Shown: positions 17,909-27,349, counted from the stretch's first letter. The stretch: 64,000 bases of DNA from Sphingomonas faeni (GCF_030817315.1 NZ_JAUSZF010000001.1:506001-570000), one strand, 5' to 3'. Notes: a model not told the origin generated them from the sequence alone. Numbers and translations are program-made.

Positions 17909-19119
17909 CCTCCGACACACCTAACACCATTATCCGCGTCGCAGCCCGCGGCGACGGCATGACCGCCGACGGACGCCACGCCGCCTTCGCCGCGCCTGGC
18001 GACACGCTCGCCGCCGACGGCACCGTGATCCCCGGCCCGCACCACCAGACGCCCCCCTGCGTGCATTTCCCGACCTGTGGCGGTTGCCAGCTCCAGCATC
18101 TCGACGACCAGGCCTATGCCGAGTTCGTCACCGACCGCATCGCGTCGGCGCTCGACGGCCAGGACCTGTCCGCCCCGATCCGCACCCCACACATTTCCCC
18201 CGAACGCAGCCGCCGCCGCGCGACGCTCCACGCCGAGGGCAAGGGGGGCAAGATCACGCTCGGCTTCACCGCCGAAAAGGCGCACACGATTGTCGACATC
18301 AAGGAATGCTGGATCCTAGATCCGCGCCTGTTCGCGCTCGTCCAGCCGCTCCGCCAGTTGCTCAAGCGTCTCAATTTCCGTCGCCGCGCGGACATCCACC
18401 TGACGCTAGCCGACCAGGGCGCGGACATCCTGATCACCGGGTTCGCTCCCGAAGGCCTCCCCGCCGCCGAAGCGCTCACCAGATTCTGCGAGGACCACAA
18501 GATCGCCCGGGTCGCGTTCGACGACGGCCTCGGCCCTGAGACGCGGTGGGAGCCCGATTCGGTCACGATCACGCTGGGCGGCGTGCCCGTACCGCTCCCG
18601 CCCGCGTCGTTCCTGCAGGCAACGCCCGACGGCGAAGCCGCGCTCACCGCCGCGGTCCTCGAAGCGATCGGCAAACCCGCGACGGTCGCCGACCTGTTCG
18701 CCGGCCTCGGCACCTTCACGCTCGCGATCCCGGCCAAGGTCTACGCGGCCGAAGGCGCACGCGATGCGCTGGGTTCGCTCAAGGCGGCCGCGCACCGCAC
18801 CCAGCGCCCGGTCTACCCCGAGCACCGCGACCTCTATCGCCGCCCGCTGACTGTCGCCGAACTCGACCGCTTCGACGCGGTAGTGATCGACCCGCCACGC
18901 TCCGGCGCGCGCGAACAGGCGACCGCGCTGGCGGAATGCAAGACGCCGGTGATCGTCTATGTCTCGTGCAACCCGGCCAGCTTCGCGCGTGATGCGAAGG
19001 AGCTGTGCGATGCCGGCTGGCGGATCGACTGGGTCCAGCCGGTCGGCCAGTTTCGCTGGTCGACCCATGTGGAATTGGCGGCGAAGTTCGTCCGCGACAC
19101 TCCCCAACCGTCATCCTGA
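17905..19119 (+). CDS. Class I SAM-dependent 5-methyluridine RNA methyltransferase (RlmD/TrmA family)
   Basis: The protein has 404 residues. Three cysteines, C52, C58 and C61 (CVHFPTCGGC), plus the one in KECWILD form the iron-sulfur site of this family. The methyltransferase domain has DLFAGLGTFTLAI for SAM binding, VVIDPPRSGA and the catalytic cysteine in VSCNPASFARD. It methylates a uridine of rRNA or tRNA; the position cannot be told from the sequence. It starts on the ATGA of nnrD. Its last codons and stop lie within a palindromic repeat, so the terminal PSS residues are probably not ancestral. Confidence 0.88.
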   Translation: MTSDTPNTIIRVAARGDGMTADGRHAAFAAPGDTLAADGTVIPGPHHQTPPCVHFPTCGGCQLQHLDDQAYAEFVTDRIASALDGQDLSAPIRTPHISPERSRRRATLHAEGKGGKITLGFTAEKAHTIVDIKECWILDPRLFALVQPLRQLLKRLNFRRRADIHLTLADQGADILITGFAPEGLPAAEALTRFCEDHKIARVAFDDGLGPETRWEPDSVTITLGGVPVPLPPASFLQATPDGEAALTAAVLEAIGKPATVADLFAGLGTFTLAIPAKVYAAEGARDALGSLKAAAHRTQRPVYPEHRDLYRRPLTVAELDRFDAVVIDPPRSGAREQATALAECKTPVIVYVSCNPASFARDAKELCDAGWRIDWVQPVGQFRWSTHVELAAKFVRDTPQPSS

Positions 19120-19192
19120 CGAAAGTCAGGACCCAGGGTACCGAACGCTGCGCCCCGTTACTCTGGGTCCCGGATCAAGTCCGGGATGACGG
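19109..19192. repeat. Palindromic repeat, family C variant, spanning two gene ends
   Basis: Arms CGTCATCCTGACGAAAGTCAGG and CCCGGATCAAGTCCGGGATGACG are inverted. The left edge contains the methyltransferase stop codon and the right half contains the stop codon of truA on the opposite strand. Confidence 0.85.
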
Positions 19193-19933
19193 AGAAGGGT
19201 ACAAGGCACTCACGAAGAACAACCCATCGGGCGGCGCGTTCAACCCCAGCATCGCCCGATCCCTCGCCTCAAGCGCCGCGGCTACATCGCGAACCGCCCA
19301 ACGCCCCATACCCACCAGCGCCAAGCATCCGACCATCGACCGCACCTGATGATGCAGGAACGACCGCGCGGCGGCATAGACGAAAAGCCGCTCCCCCTCC
19401 CGCACCACCTCCAGCCGGTCCAAAGTCCGCACCGGACTATCCGCCTGGCAATGCGCAGACCGGAACGTCGTAAAGTCATGCCGCCCGACCAGCGCCCCCG
19501 CAGCCTCCGCCATCGCCCCCGCATCCAACGGCTGAGGCACCTGCCACGCCAGCCCCGCCTCGAACGTCAACGGCGCGCGCCGGTTGACGATCCGGTACTC
19601 ATACGACCGCCCGACACACGAAAACCGCGCATGCCAATCGTCGTCGACCACCTCGCACGCCAGCACCGACACCGGCGCGGGCTTCACCAGCGCGTTCAGC
19701 CCCTCCATCAACCGAAACGCCGCGAGTGGCTTTTCGATATCGACATGTGCGCGCATCGCCATTCCGTGCACGCCCGCATCGGTCCGCCCCGCCGCCTGCA
19801 CCGACGCCGTCTCGCCGGTCATCTTCAGCACCGCCGCCTCCAGCGCCGCCTGCACGCTCGGCCCATGCTTCTGCCGCTGCCAGCCCATGAACGGCCGCCC
19901 GTCGAACTCCACCGTCAACGCGAACCGCGTCAA
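19175..19933 (-). CDS. truA: tRNA pseudouridine(38-40) synthase TruA
   Basis: The protein has 252 residues. It converts U38-U40 in tRNA anticodon stems to pseudouridine. The catalytic aspartate is in [11 protein letters not shown], and [16 protein letters not shown] and [11 protein letters not shown] are family signatures. It starts at a TTG overlapping the fmt stop (TTGA), which implies translational coupling; no ATG fits better. The C-terminal residues after LYP and the stop codon come from the adjacent palindromic repeat. Confidence 0.93.
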   Translation of the reverse strand: MTRFALTVEFDGRPFMGWQRQKHGPSVQAALEAAVLKMTGETASVQAAGRTDAGVHGMAMRAHVDIEKPLAAFRLMEGLNALVKPAPVSVLACEVVDDDWHARFSCVGRSYEYRIVNRRAPLTFEAGLAWQVPQPLDAGAMAEAAGALVGRHDFTTFRSAHCQADSPVRTLDRLEVVREGERLFVYAAARSFLHHQVRSMVGCLALVGMGRWAVRDVAAALEARDRAMLGLNAPPDGLFFVSALYPSPSSRT

Positions 19934-20856
19934 AGCTGCGTCCCCGACGGGATCGCAAACCCACGCAGCAATTCCGTGGTCGAGGTCACCCCGCGCCCCG
20001 CCCGCTGCACCAAGGTCGGCCGGATCGCCCCGTCGCCGCACCCGATCGTCAGCTCGGCATTGACCGTCAGCCCCTCGCAACCGAGAAACGAGAACGGCAG
20101 CACGTCCGCCGCCAGCACCTTCACGCGTTCGCCTGCATGCTCGAACCACGCCCCCGGCGCCGGGTTCATCGCGCGCACCAGCCGCTCGACTTCGACCGCC
20201 GACCGCTCGAAATCGATCCGTGCCTCCGCCTTCTCGATCTTGGCCGCATAGGTGACGCCCTCCTCGGGCTGCGGCCGGGCAGGGTAGGCGTCGAGATCGC
20301 CCAGCACCTCGACCATCAGCCGAGCCCCCATCGCCGACAACTCGGCGGTCAGATCGCCCGCGGTCTTCCCCACGATCGGCGTCCGCCCCTCGAGCCGCAC
20401 CGGCCCGGTATCTAGTCCCGCCTCCATCTGCATGATCCCGACGCCCGTCTCGGCATCCCCCGCGAGGATAGCCCGCTGCACCGGCGCCGCCCCCCGCCAC
20501 CGCGGCAACAACGACCCATGCACGTTCAGGCAGCCGAACCGAGGCGCCTCCAGCACCGCGCGCGGCAGAATAAGACCATACGCCGCAACGACCGCCACAT
20601 CCGCGTTCAAGGCGGCAAACGCCTCGCGAGCCTCTAGTCCCTCCGACAGAGACGCCTTGAACGACACCGGCGTCCGCACCTCGATCCCAAGCGCCTCGGC
20701 CCTAACCTGCACCGGTGACGGCACCAGCTCGCGCCCGCGCCGCCCGCCCGGTCGCGCCGGCTGGCAATACGCCGCCACCACGTCATGCCCCGCCGCGACG
20801 AGGGCCTCCAGCACCGGCACCGCGAAGTCCGGCGTTCCCATGAAGATGATCCGCAT
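19930..20856 (-). CDS. fmt: Methionyl-tRNA formyltransferase
   Basis: The protein has 308 residues. It formylates initiator Met-tRNA using 10-formyl-tetrahydrofolate. The N-terminal domain starts [19 protein letters not shown] and contains [19 protein letters not shown] and the catalytic region with [15 protein letters not shown]; the C-terminal OB-fold runs from about 205. It pairs functionally with the deformylase def, found 0.7 kb away on the other strand. The start was set at MRIIFMG, where homologues begin. Confidence 0.95.
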   Translation of the reverse strand: MRIIFMGTPDFAVPVLEALVAAGHDVVAAYCQPARPGGRRGRELVPSPVQVRAEALGIEVRTPVSFKASLSEGLEAREAFAALNADVAVVAAYGLILPRAVLEAPRFGCLNVHGSLLPRWRGAAPVQRAILAGDAETGVGIMQMEAGLDTGPVRLEGRTPIVGKTAGDLTAELSAMGARLMVEVLGDLDAYPARPQPEEGVTYAAKIEKAEARIDFERSAVEVERLVRAMNPAPGAWFEHAGERVKVLAADVLPFSFLGCEGLTVNAELTIGCGDGAIRPTLVQRAGRGVTSTTELLRGFAIPSGTQL

Positions 20857-20908
20857 GGCCCTCTCGAACACGCTGGCGGGGAGCCGCGCAACCCCCTATC
20901 TGTTCCAT

Positions 20909-21505
20909 ATGGCATCCCCCGAGATCGAGGCGCTGACGCAGGCGCTGGCCCGGCTCCCCGGCCTCGGCCCCCGGTCCGCACGTCGCGCCGTGCTGCATCT
21001 GCTCAAGAAGCGCGACGCGGCGCTGGGGCCGTTGCGCGAGGCGCTGACCGCGGTCGACGAGCGGCTGGAGAATTGCTCGGTCTGCGGCAACGTCGACACC
21101 ACCAACCCCTGCGCGATCTGCGCCGACCCGCGCCGCGACCAGCGATCGCTGTGCGTGGTCGAGGAAGTGGCCGATCTCTGGGCACTCGATCGCTCGCGGC
21201 TGTTCCCCGGCCGTTTCCACGTCCTCGGCGGCCGCCTGTCCGCGCTCGAAGGCATCCGCCCCGAGGATCTCAGCATCGACAGCCTCGTCCGCCGCATCGA
21301 AGCCGGCGGCATCGACGAAGTCGTCCTCGCGATGAACGCCACGCTCGAGGGCCAGACCACCGCGCACTACATCGCCGAGCGCATCGAACGCTTCCCCGTC
21401 CGCGTGACCCAGCTCGCGCACGGCCTGCCGGTAGGGGGCGAGCTCGACTATCTCGACGAGGGCACGCTCGCCCAGGCGTTAAGGGCAAGGCGGCCAATGG
21501 CCTGA
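20909..21505 (+). CDS. recR: Recombination mediator protein RecR
   Basis: The protein has 198 residues, the typical length. The helix-hairpin-helix [17 protein letters not shown] comes first, then a four-cysteine zinc motif ([18 protein letters not shown]), then a Toprim domain starting [14 protein letters not shown], and [13 protein letters not shown]. With RecO and RecF it loads RecA at gaps. It is divergent from fmt with 52 bases between, so both promoters lie there. Confidence 0.96.
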   Translation: MASPEIEALTQALARLPGLGPRSARRAVLHLLKKRDAALGPLREALTAVDERLENCSVCGNVDTTNPCAICADPRRDQRSLCVVEEVADLWALDRSRLFPGRFHVLGGRLSALEGIRPEDLSIDSLVRRIEAGGIDEVVLAMNATLEGQTTAHYIAERIERFPVRVTQLAHGLPVGGELDYLDEGTLAQALRARRPMA

Positions 21506-21560
21506 GCGCCAGCGACCCCAATGGCTTGACGCACCCCCGCGCGGAACCTAGCTGCGCAGG

Positions 21561-22085
21561 ATGACCGTCATGACCGTTCTCGAAGTCCCCGATCCCCGCC
21601 TGCGCCTTGTCGCCGAGCCGGTGGAGACGGTCGACGACTCCATCCGCACGCTCGTCGCCGACATGATCGAGACGATGTACGACTTCAACGGCATCGGCCT
21701 CGCAGCCACCCAGGTCGGCGTCCAGAAGCGCGTCCTCGTCATCGATCTCCAGGAGGAGAAGGACGAGGAAGACAAGCCGATCAAGAACCCCAAGGCGTAC
21801 ATCAACGCCGAGATCCTGTCGGTCAGCGACGAGGTCTCCACCTACAACGAGGGCTGTCTCTCGATCCCCGAGCAATATGCCGAGGTCGCACGGCCGGCGC
21901 GGTGTCGCGTGAAGTGGCTCGACGAGACCGGCGCGGCGCATGAGGAAGATTTCGACGGCCTACTGTCGACGTGCATGCAGCATGAGATCGATCATCTCGA
22001 CGGCGTGCTGTTCATCGACCACATCAGCCGCCTGAAGCGCGACATGGTGATGAAGAAGCTGGCGAAGATGCGCAAGCTGGGGTGA
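21561..22085 (+). CDS. def: Peptide deformylase
   Basis: The protein has 174 residues. All three family motifs are present: GIGLAATQVG, EGCLSIP (metal ligand C99) and HEIDHLDG (H141 and H145 as ligands, E142 catalytic). It removes the formyl group from nascent proteins. A second ATG three codons in is also possible. An acidic stretch (EEKDEEDKP) near residues 64-73 is an insertion seen in several alphaproteobacterial deformylases. It follows recR on the same strand. Confidence 0.95.
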   Translation: MTVMTVLEVPDPRLRLVAEPVETVDDSIRTLVADMIETMYDFNGIGLAATQVGVQKRVLVIDLQEEKDEEDKPIKNPKAYINAEILSVSDEVSTYNEGCLSIPEQYAEVARPARCRVKWLDETGAAHEEDFDGLLSTCMQHEIDHLDGVLFIDHISRLKRDMVMKKLAKMRKLG

Positions 22086-22134
22086 GGGGGCTCGGGTGAT
22101 GCGACTGTATAGCGACCCGCTCGCCTAGCTAGCG

Positions 22135-22240
22135 ACCACCCCGGCGAAGGCCGGGGCCCAATTGGGGGACATCGCCAACTGAGCGCAGGCTCTCGTCACT
22201 GCAACCTTTCCAATTGGGCCCCGGCCTCCGCCGGGGTGGT
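22135..22240. repeat. Palindromic repeat, family B
   Basis: Inverted arms of the ACCACCCCGGCGAAGGCCGG type with the inner CAATTGGGG motif are present. It lies in the 437-base gap between def and rmuC. Confidence 0.85.
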
Positions 22241-22284
22241 ATATTTTAGCGGGTACTGACTCTCTGGAGTTCGCCCCCACCCCA

Positions 22285-22361
22285 GTTCCCCCGCGAAGGC
22301 GGGGGCCCAGGACCACGAACGCCCCCGCCCGTAACCCTGGGCTCCTGCCTTCGCAGCAGAC
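22285..22361. repeat. Palindromic repeat, family C (right arm decayed)
   Basis: The left arm GTTCCCCCGCGAAGGCGGGG is intact; the right arm ends GCCTTCGCAGCAGAC, so it has lost part of its symmetry. Apart from these repeats and the leader ORF, nothing else is evident before rmuC. Confidence 0.7.
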
Positions 22362-22467
22362 AATATTCCGATTGTCCTACATCAACCGTTCGACGTATGT
22401 TCCACGCATGACGTCTCCATCCCCCTCCCAAACCCGCACGCTCACGCGCCCATTTCCCCCCCAGGGA

Positions 22468-22530
22468 ATGCTACGCCAGCGTCTATACTTCCTATACTTC
22501 ACTCCCATTCCGGTGGCGCAAAATGGCTGA
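22468..22530 (+). CDS. Putative leader ORF upstream of rmuC (MLRQRLYFLYFT type)
   Basis: This 20-codon frame begins MLRQRLYFLYFT and its stop overlaps the first codons of rmuC by eight bases. Nearly the same peptide is encoded twice upstream of the DUF418 gene near 52 kb. At the DNA level the core is a direct repeat, CTATACTTC-CTATACTTC. Whether it is translated or works as a DNA or RNA site cannot be told. No strong ribosome binding site is visible. Confidence 0.4.
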   Translation: MLRQRLYFLYFTPIPVAQNG

Positions 22531-23974
22531 GTTCGCCATCATCGCCGTCCTCGCGCTAGCCGCCGGCATCCTCCTAGGCTGGCTCCTGGCCTCCCGCCGA
22601 GCCGCCACCCTAGCCAGCGAACTCGCCGTCGCGCAGACCAAGGTCGCCGACGCCGACCTCATCCGCACCGCGCGCGACGCCGTCGAACGCGAACGCAACG
22701 CCGCGATGCAGGACCTCGCCACGCTCCGCGCGCAGAACGCCGAGCGCGCCACCGACACCGATCGTCTCCGCCTCGATCTCGCGACGATCCGTACCGACCG
22801 CGACGCCGCCCGCACCGAAATCGCCACGCTGAAAGCCCAAGGCGAGGCATTCGAAGCGCGCCTGCTCGAACTCCGCGAGGCGAAGGACGTCATGGCCGCG
22901 CAGTTCGGCGACGTCGCCAACAAGCTACTCAGCGACGCGCAGAAGACCTTCCTCGAACGCGCCGACGCCCGCTTCCGCCAGTCCGAGGAATCCGCCGGCC
23001 TCAACCTGAAATCGATGCTCCAACCGGTCAGCGATCGCCTGCAACGCTACGAAGAAGGCGTCGCCAAGGTCGAAGCCGAGCGCCGCGACGCGTTCGGCGA
23101 CCTGAAGGGCCAGATCGAACAGATGCGCCTCGGCCAGGAAAAAGTCTCCACGGAAGCCGCTAAGCTCGTCAACTCGCTCCGCAACGCCCCCAAGTCGCGC
23201 GGCCGCTGGGGCGAGCAGCAGCTCAAGAACGTCCTCGAAACCTGCGGGCTCAGCGAACACACCGACTTCCAGACCGAGGTCTCGGTCGCAGTCGGCGACG
23301 ACGGCGCCCGCCTCCGCCCCGACGCGATCATCCGCGTCCCCGGTGGCCGGGCGCTGGTGATCGACGCGAAGGTCTCACTCAACGCCTACCAGGACGCCTT
23401 CGGCGCAGTCGACGACGCCGAACGCCTGATCGGACTCGCCGCGCACGCCGCATCCATGCGCGCCCACGTCAATGGCCTCGGCAACAAGGCCTATTGGAGC
23501 CAGTTCGCCGACACGCCCGACTACGTCATCATGTTCGTCCCCGGCGAACACTTCCTGTCTGCGGCGCTCGAACACGACCCGACACTCTGGGACTTCGCGT
23601 TCGAAAAGCGCGTGCTGCTGGCAACTCCGACCAACCTGATCGCGATCGCCCGCACCGTGGCCGCGGTATGGCGCCAAGAGAAACTCGCCAACGAAGCACG
23701 GAAGATCGGAGAACTCGGCAAGGAAATGCACGACCGCCTCGCCAAGGTCGCTGACGACCTGCGGAAAGTCGGCGTCGGCCTCAACAGCGCGGTGAAGAAC
23801 TTCAACGGCTTCACCAACTCGTTCAATAGTCGATTGATGGGCACGGGCCGAAAATTTCGCGATCTGAATATCGAGACGGGCCCACGCGATCTTGAGGACG
23901 TGCCGCTGGTAGAAGCGCTAGCGCTAGGCGAGGGGCCGGCACTGATCGAGAAGCCAGAAAACGTCGAAAGCTGA
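22523..23974 (+). CDS. rmuC: DNA recombination protein RmuC
   Basis: The protein has 483 residues. An N-terminal membrane helix (about 3-25, LAAGILLGWLLASRR) is followed by a long coiled coil (about 30-215) and the RmuC nuclease-like core: RGRWGEQQLKNVLE, LVIDAKVSLNAYQ, FVPGEHFLSAAL and ANEARKIGELGKEMHDRL. RmuC limits inversions and duplications and belongs to the PD-(D/E)XK superfamily. It is preceded by the MLRQRLYFLYFT leader frame, whose stop overlaps this start. Confidence 0.92.
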   Translation: MAEFAIIAVLALAAGILLGWLLASRRAATLASELAVAQTKVADADLIRTARDAVERERNAAMQDLATLRAQNAERATDTDRLRLDLATIRTDRDAARTEIATLKAQGEAFEARLLELREAKDVMAAQFGDVANKLLSDAQKTFLERADARFRQSEESAGLNLKSMLQPVSDRLQRYEEGVAKVEAERRDAFGDLKGQIEQMRLGQEKVSTEAAKLVNSLRNAPKSRGRWGEQQLKNVLETCGLSEHTDFQTEVSVAVGDDGARLRPDAIIRVPGGRALVIDAKVSLNAYQDAFGAVDDAERLIGLAAHAASMRAHVNGLGNKAYWSQFADTPDYVIMFVPGEHFLSAALEHDPTLWDFAFEKRVLLATPTNLIAIARTVAAVWRQEKLANEARKIGELGKEMHDRLAKVADDLRKVGVGLNSAVKNFNGFTNSFNSRLMGTGRKFRDLNIETGPRDLEDVPLVEALALGEGPALIEKPENVES

Positions 23975-23983
23975 CCTTCCAAT

Positions 23984-24091
23984 ACCACCACCCCGGCGAA
24001 GGCCGGGGCCCAGTTGGGGGACGCGAATGATGGACGCTGCGATCCGTTACTCTAGCTTTCCCAACTGGGCCCCGGCCTTCGCCGGGGAGGT
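23984..24091. repeat. Palindromic repeat, family B
   Basis: Inverted arms of the CCCCGGCGAAGGCCGGGG type with CAGTTGGGGGACG are present. It lies ten bases after the rmuC stop. Confidence 0.85.
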
Positions 24092-24212
24092 AGGAAGGTA
24101 GCGTTACTTGTCTCCCAAAAACCGATCGGTACAAAATTCGTTCACCTCTCGGAAACCTTTCCCAACGCCGCGCATTAACCTCGGCAACACCCCCTCGAAG
24201 AGTCACTCGGCC

Positions 24213-24290
24213 ATGAAAACCCTAGTCCCCGTCCTCTGCGCCCTGATCCCCTTCGCCGCCATGATCGGCGCCTGCGTCACCTGCCCCTGA
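24213..24290 (+). CDS. Possible small membrane or lipoprotein peptide
   Basis: A 25-codon frame reads MKTLVPVLCALIPFAAMIG and then ACVTCP. It looks like a lipoprotein-type signal sequence with cysteines at the end. Codon third positions are mostly G or C, as in neighbouring genes. No convincing ribosome binding site is seen and I recognise no family. Confidence 0.3.
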   Translation: MKTLVPVLCALIPFAAMIGACVTCP

Positions 24291-24315
24291 TAACCGTCGC
24301 GCAGACACAAACGAA

Positions 24316-24347
24316 AAGGCCCGCCCGGATCACTCCGGGCGGGCCTT
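24316..24347 (-). terminator. Rho-independent terminator of the rpsF-rpsR-rplI operon
   Basis: A perfect 13-bp stem (AAGGCCCGCCCGG) with a 6-base loop lies 31 bases past the rplI stop. On the minus strand it runs on into TTCGTTT. Confidence 0.8.
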
Positions 24348-24377
24348 CCTGTATCGGCTAGAAGGGAAGCGAAGGGA

Positions 24378-24974
24378 TCAACCCTGCGCCTCTTCCTCCT
24401 GGTCGCGCGGTGCTTCGGCGGTCGCGCCGGGCTCTGCGTTCGGATCGTAATCCTCGACGAAGCCAGCCTCGTCGCGCTCGAACATCGACGACATCACGTC
24501 GACGCCCGAAGCCTGCATCTCGGCCTCTTCAGGCGAGCGTGCGACGTTGACCTTGACGGACACCGACACTTCAGGATGCAGCGCAACCTTGACGGTATAC
24601 ACGCCGATCGCCTTGATCGGACGATCGAGGACGATCGCCGACTTGCCGACCTTGTGACCGTCGGCCACCAGCGCATCGACCAGATCGCGAACCGCGACCG
24701 AACCGTAGAGCTGACCGGTGTTCGACGCCTGACGGATCAGGGTCACGGTCGCGTCGTTGAAGGTCTTCGCTTCGGTCTCGGCATCGCTGCGACGCGATGC
24801 GTTGTCCGATTCGATCTTCGCACGGTTCGACTCGAATACCTTGCGGTTCGCGTCGTTCGAACGAAGGGCCTTCTTGTTCGGGAGAAGGAAGTTACGGGCG
24901 TAGCCGTCCTTTACCTTAACCACGTCGCCGATGGCGCCGAGCTTCTCGACGCGTTCCAGCAGAATGACGTCCAT
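24378..24974 (-). CDS. rplI: 50S ribosomal protein bL9
   Basis: The protein has 198 residues. The N-terminal rRNA-binding domain MDVILLERVEKLGAIGDVVKVKDGYARNFLLP is canonical; a long connecting helix and the C-terminal domain follow. Residues after about 165 form an acidic tail (EDYDPNAEP...QEEEAQG) beyond the roughly 150 residues of most bL9 proteins, as seen in other alphaproteobacteria. It is the last gene of the rpsF-rpsR-rplI operon. Confidence 0.96.
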   Translation of the reverse strand: MDVILLERVEKLGAIGDVVKVKDGYARNFLLPNKKALRSNDANRKVFESNRAKIESDNASRRSDAETEAKTFNDATVTLIRQASNTGQLYGSVAVRDLVDALVADGHKVGKSAIVLDRPIKAIGVYTVKVALHPEVSVSVKVNVARSPEEAEMQASGVDVMSSMFERDEAGFVEDYDPNAEPGATAEAPRDQEEEAQG

Positions 24975-24986
24975 GGGGAGCCCTCC

Positions 24987-25211
24987 TTACTTAACGATGT
25001 AGGGCAGCAGGCCCAGATGACGCGCACGCTTGATGGCCTGGGCCAGTTCGCGCTGCTTCTTCGCTGCAACAGACGTGATGCGCGAAGGGACGATCTTGCC
25101 ACGCTCGGACACGAAGCCCTGCAGCAACCGGACATCCTTATAGTCTATCCGGGGAGCATCTTTAGCGGAGAATGGGCAGCTCTTGCGGCGGCGGAAGAAT
25201 GGACGTGCCAT
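24987..25211 (-). CDS. rpsR: 30S ribosomal protein bS18
   Basis: The protein has 74 residues. The motifs [14 protein letters not shown] and [19 protein letters not shown] are diagnostic, as is [10 protein letters not shown] near the end. It binds 16S rRNA as a heterodimer with bS6, the product of the gene two bases upstream. The cysteine near the N-terminus is retained. Confidence 0.97.
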   Translation of the reverse strand: MARPFFRRRKSCPFSAKDAPRIDYKDVRLLQGFVSERGKIVPSRITSVAAKKQRELAQAIKRARHLGLLPYIVK

Positions 25212-25213
25212 GG

Positions 25214-25648
25214 TTATTCTGCTCCCTCTTCACGGTCGCGGCGCGGGCCACGATCGGGACGATCGCCACGATCCGGACGGTCGCCACGGCCACCCTCACG
25301 GTCGCCACGACGCTCGCGGTCACGATCCTGCTTGCGCATCATCACGGTCGGGCCCTCTTCGAGGGTGTCGACCTTGACCGTCATGTAACGGATGATGTCT
25401 TCGTTGATCTGGGTCTGGCGCTCCAGTTCTGCGATCACGCTGCCCGGGGCATCGATCTCGAGCATGACATAGTGCGCCTTGCGGTTCTTGGCGATCTTGT
25501 ACGCCAGCGAACGCAGGCCCCAGTTCTCGGTCTTTACGACCCGACCTTCGTTGTCGTTCACGATCTTGGTGGCGATTTCCGCCAGTGCGTCCACCTGCGC
25601 TTGTGCCAGATCCTGGCGCGCAAGGAACACGTGCTCGTAAAGAGCCAT
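25214..25648 (-). CDS. rpsF: 30S ribosomal protein bS6
   Basis: The protein has 144 residues. The bS6 fold covers residues 1-100 ([35 protein letters not shown]). The tail (about 105-144) is rich in Arg, Asp and Gly with repeated DRGDRPDRG units, longer than in E. coli and probably disordered. It is the first gene of its operon. Confidence 0.96.
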   Translation of the reverse strand: MALYEHVFLARQDLAQAQVDALAEIATKIVNDNEGRVVKTENWGLRSLAYKIAKNRKAHYVMLEIDAPGSVIAELERQTQINEDIIRYMTVKVDTLEEGPTVMMRKQDRDRERRGDREGGRGDRPDRGDRPDRGPRRDREEGAE

Positions 25649-25742
25649 GTCTTGTCCTTCGTCTTGGCCGATCGCTGATACACGCCCCATGCGTGCACCC
25701 CTCCGGCTGTCGTCTTAGAAAACGGCGTCTAGAATGCAAACA

Positions 25743-25771
25743 GGGGCGAGAGACGCGAATCTCTCACCCCG
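25743..25771 (-). terminator. Weak hairpin downstream of the RcnB-like gene
   Basis: GGGCGAGAG and CTCTCACCC pair with one mismatch around an 8-base loop, about 50 bases past the stop. The following T content is low. Confidence 0.3.
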
Positions 25772-25823
25772 GTTGCAATGGGCCTTAGCCGATTATCCGG
25801 CAAAGGCAAGGTTGGCGTTGGGT

Positions 25824-26180
25824 TTACCGAAACGCGCCGCCACGAACCTGGACCACGTTGCCGCGACCGTTGATCAGGAGCGCGTCGTTGCCCGAGCGAA
25901 CCCACTGGCTGCCACGCGGCGGGGCGGCGAGGCGATAGTTGCGATACGTCGTGATCACCCGGTAGTTCTGCGCATAGCGGCGATCGAAGCGCTGGCCGGC
26001 GCGCCAGTTGCGATACTGGTTCGGGCGGACCACGGTCTTCTTGGTGACGACGGTGCGGCCATTGTTGTTCTGGCGCACGGTGGTCACTTCGCGGCGCTGC
26101 TGTGCCTCGGCGGGCGCGGCGGCGAGCAGCGGGCTGGCGACGAGGGTAGCGGCAAGTGCGCTGAGGATGAACTTCTTCAT
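25824..26180 (-). CDS. RcnB family periplasmic protein
   Basis: The protein has 118 residues. A signal peptide (MKKFILSALAATLVASPLLA, cut near AEA) implies export. The mature part is basic and ends in the RcnB pattern: NYRLAAPPRGSQWVRSGNDALLI followed by GRGNVVQV. RcnB in E. coli affects nickel and cobalt homeostasis, but most members have no proven role. It is divergent from fabD. The start was placed at the signal peptide. Confidence 0.8.
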   Translation of the reverse strand: MKKFILSALAATLVASPLLAAAPAEAQQRREVTTVRQNNNGRTVVTKKTVVRPNQYRNWRAGQRFDRRYAQNYRVITTYRNYRLAAPPRGSQWVRSGNDALLINGRGNVVQVRGGAFR

Positions 26181-26389
26181 GGGTAATCTCCCGTTTGAAA
26201 CACGGCGCCGTTTTGCGGCGTCATCCCTAATCTGGGACCGGATTGTCGCAGGTGCATGTCGCAGCCTGCGCGAAATGGTCGCCATTTGTCGCAAACGCGC
26301 CGGCTTCGTTCAGGTTCGCGCAGTTGCAACTCGCCGCGCACCTTTCTAGGCCCCGCGCTCAAACGAAGACCCAACTTAGAGGAGAGGTC

Positions 26390-27349
26390 ATGCGCGCGTT
26401 CATCTTCCCCGGCCAGGGGAGCCAGTCTGTCGGCATGGGCAAGGCGCTCGCCGACGCCAGTGCCACCGCCCGCGAGGTCTTCGCCGAAGTCGACGAGGCG
26501 CTCGGCCAGCATCTGTTTCGCCTGATGAGCGAGGGTCCAGCCGACGACCTGCTCCTCACCGAGAACGCGCAGCCCGCGATCATGGCGAACGCGATCGCCA
26601 CCCTGCGCGTCGCCGAGAAGGAAGGCGGCATCCGCCTCGCCGACAAGGCCGACTACGTCGCCGGCCACAGCCTCGGCGAATACACCGCCTTGTGCGCCGC
26701 TGGTGCGCTCGACCTCTCGACCACCGCGCGCCTCCTGAAACTCCGCGGTCGCGCGATGCAGGCCGCCGTGCCGGTAGGCGAGGGCGCGATGGCCGCGTTG
26801 CTCGGCACCGACCTCGAAAAAGCGCAGGTCATCGCCGGCGCCGCCGTCGACGCGATCCTCGGGGAAGGCGGCCCCGAACTGATCTGCACCGTCGCAAACG
26901 ACAATGATCCGTCGCAAGTCGTCATCTCCGGCCACCGCCTCGCCATCGAAAAGGCGATCACGCTGGCCAAGGACCTCGGCGCCAAGCGTGCGGTATTGTT
27001 GCCCGTCTCCGCCCCCTTCCACTGCCCCCTCATGCAGCCCGCCGCCGAAGCGATGGAAGCCGCCCTCCTGGACGCAGACCTCCGCGCGCCTCTGGTCCCG
27101 GTCTTCGCCAACGTCGACGCGACCGCGGTCGCCGACCCCGGTGCGATCCGTCACCTGCTGGTGCAGCAGGTCACCGGCATGGTCCGCTGGCGCGAATCGG
27201 TGTTGGCGATGCACGCGGCGGGCGTCGAGCACTTCGTCGAATTCGGCGGCAAGGTGCTCAGCCCGATGGTCAAGCGCATCGCCCCTGACGTCGAGACCAC
27301 TAGCGTCATCACGGTGGACGACATCGAGGAATTCGTGAAGAACATGTGA
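26390..27349 (+). CDS. fabD: Malonyl-CoA:ACP transacylase
   Basis: The protein has 319 residues. It moves malonyl groups from CoA to acyl carrier protein. FPGQGSQSVGMG is at the N-terminus, the nucleophile S94 is in AGHSLGEYTAL, and the catalytic histidine is in SAPFHCPLM. AGAGG-like ribosome binding bases (GGAGAGG) precede the ATG closely. It leads the cluster fabD, GxxExxY gene, fabG, acpP, fabF, mltG; in the standard order fabG follows directly. Confidence 0.96.
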   Translation: MRAFIFPGQGSQSVGMGKALADASATAREVFAEVDEALGQHLFRLMSEGPADDLLLTENAQPAIMANAIATLRVAEKEGGIRLADKADYVAGHSLGEYTALCAAGALDLSTTARLLKLRGRAMQAAVPVGEGAMAALLGTDLEKAQVIAGAAVDAILGEGGPELICTVANDNDPSQVVISGHRLAIEKAITLAKDLGAKRAVLLPVSAPFHCPLMQPAAEAMEAALLDADLRAPLVPVFANVDATAVADPGAIRHLLVQQVTGMVRWRESVLAMHAAGVEHFVEFGGKVLSPMVKRIAPDVETTSVITVDDIEEFVKNM

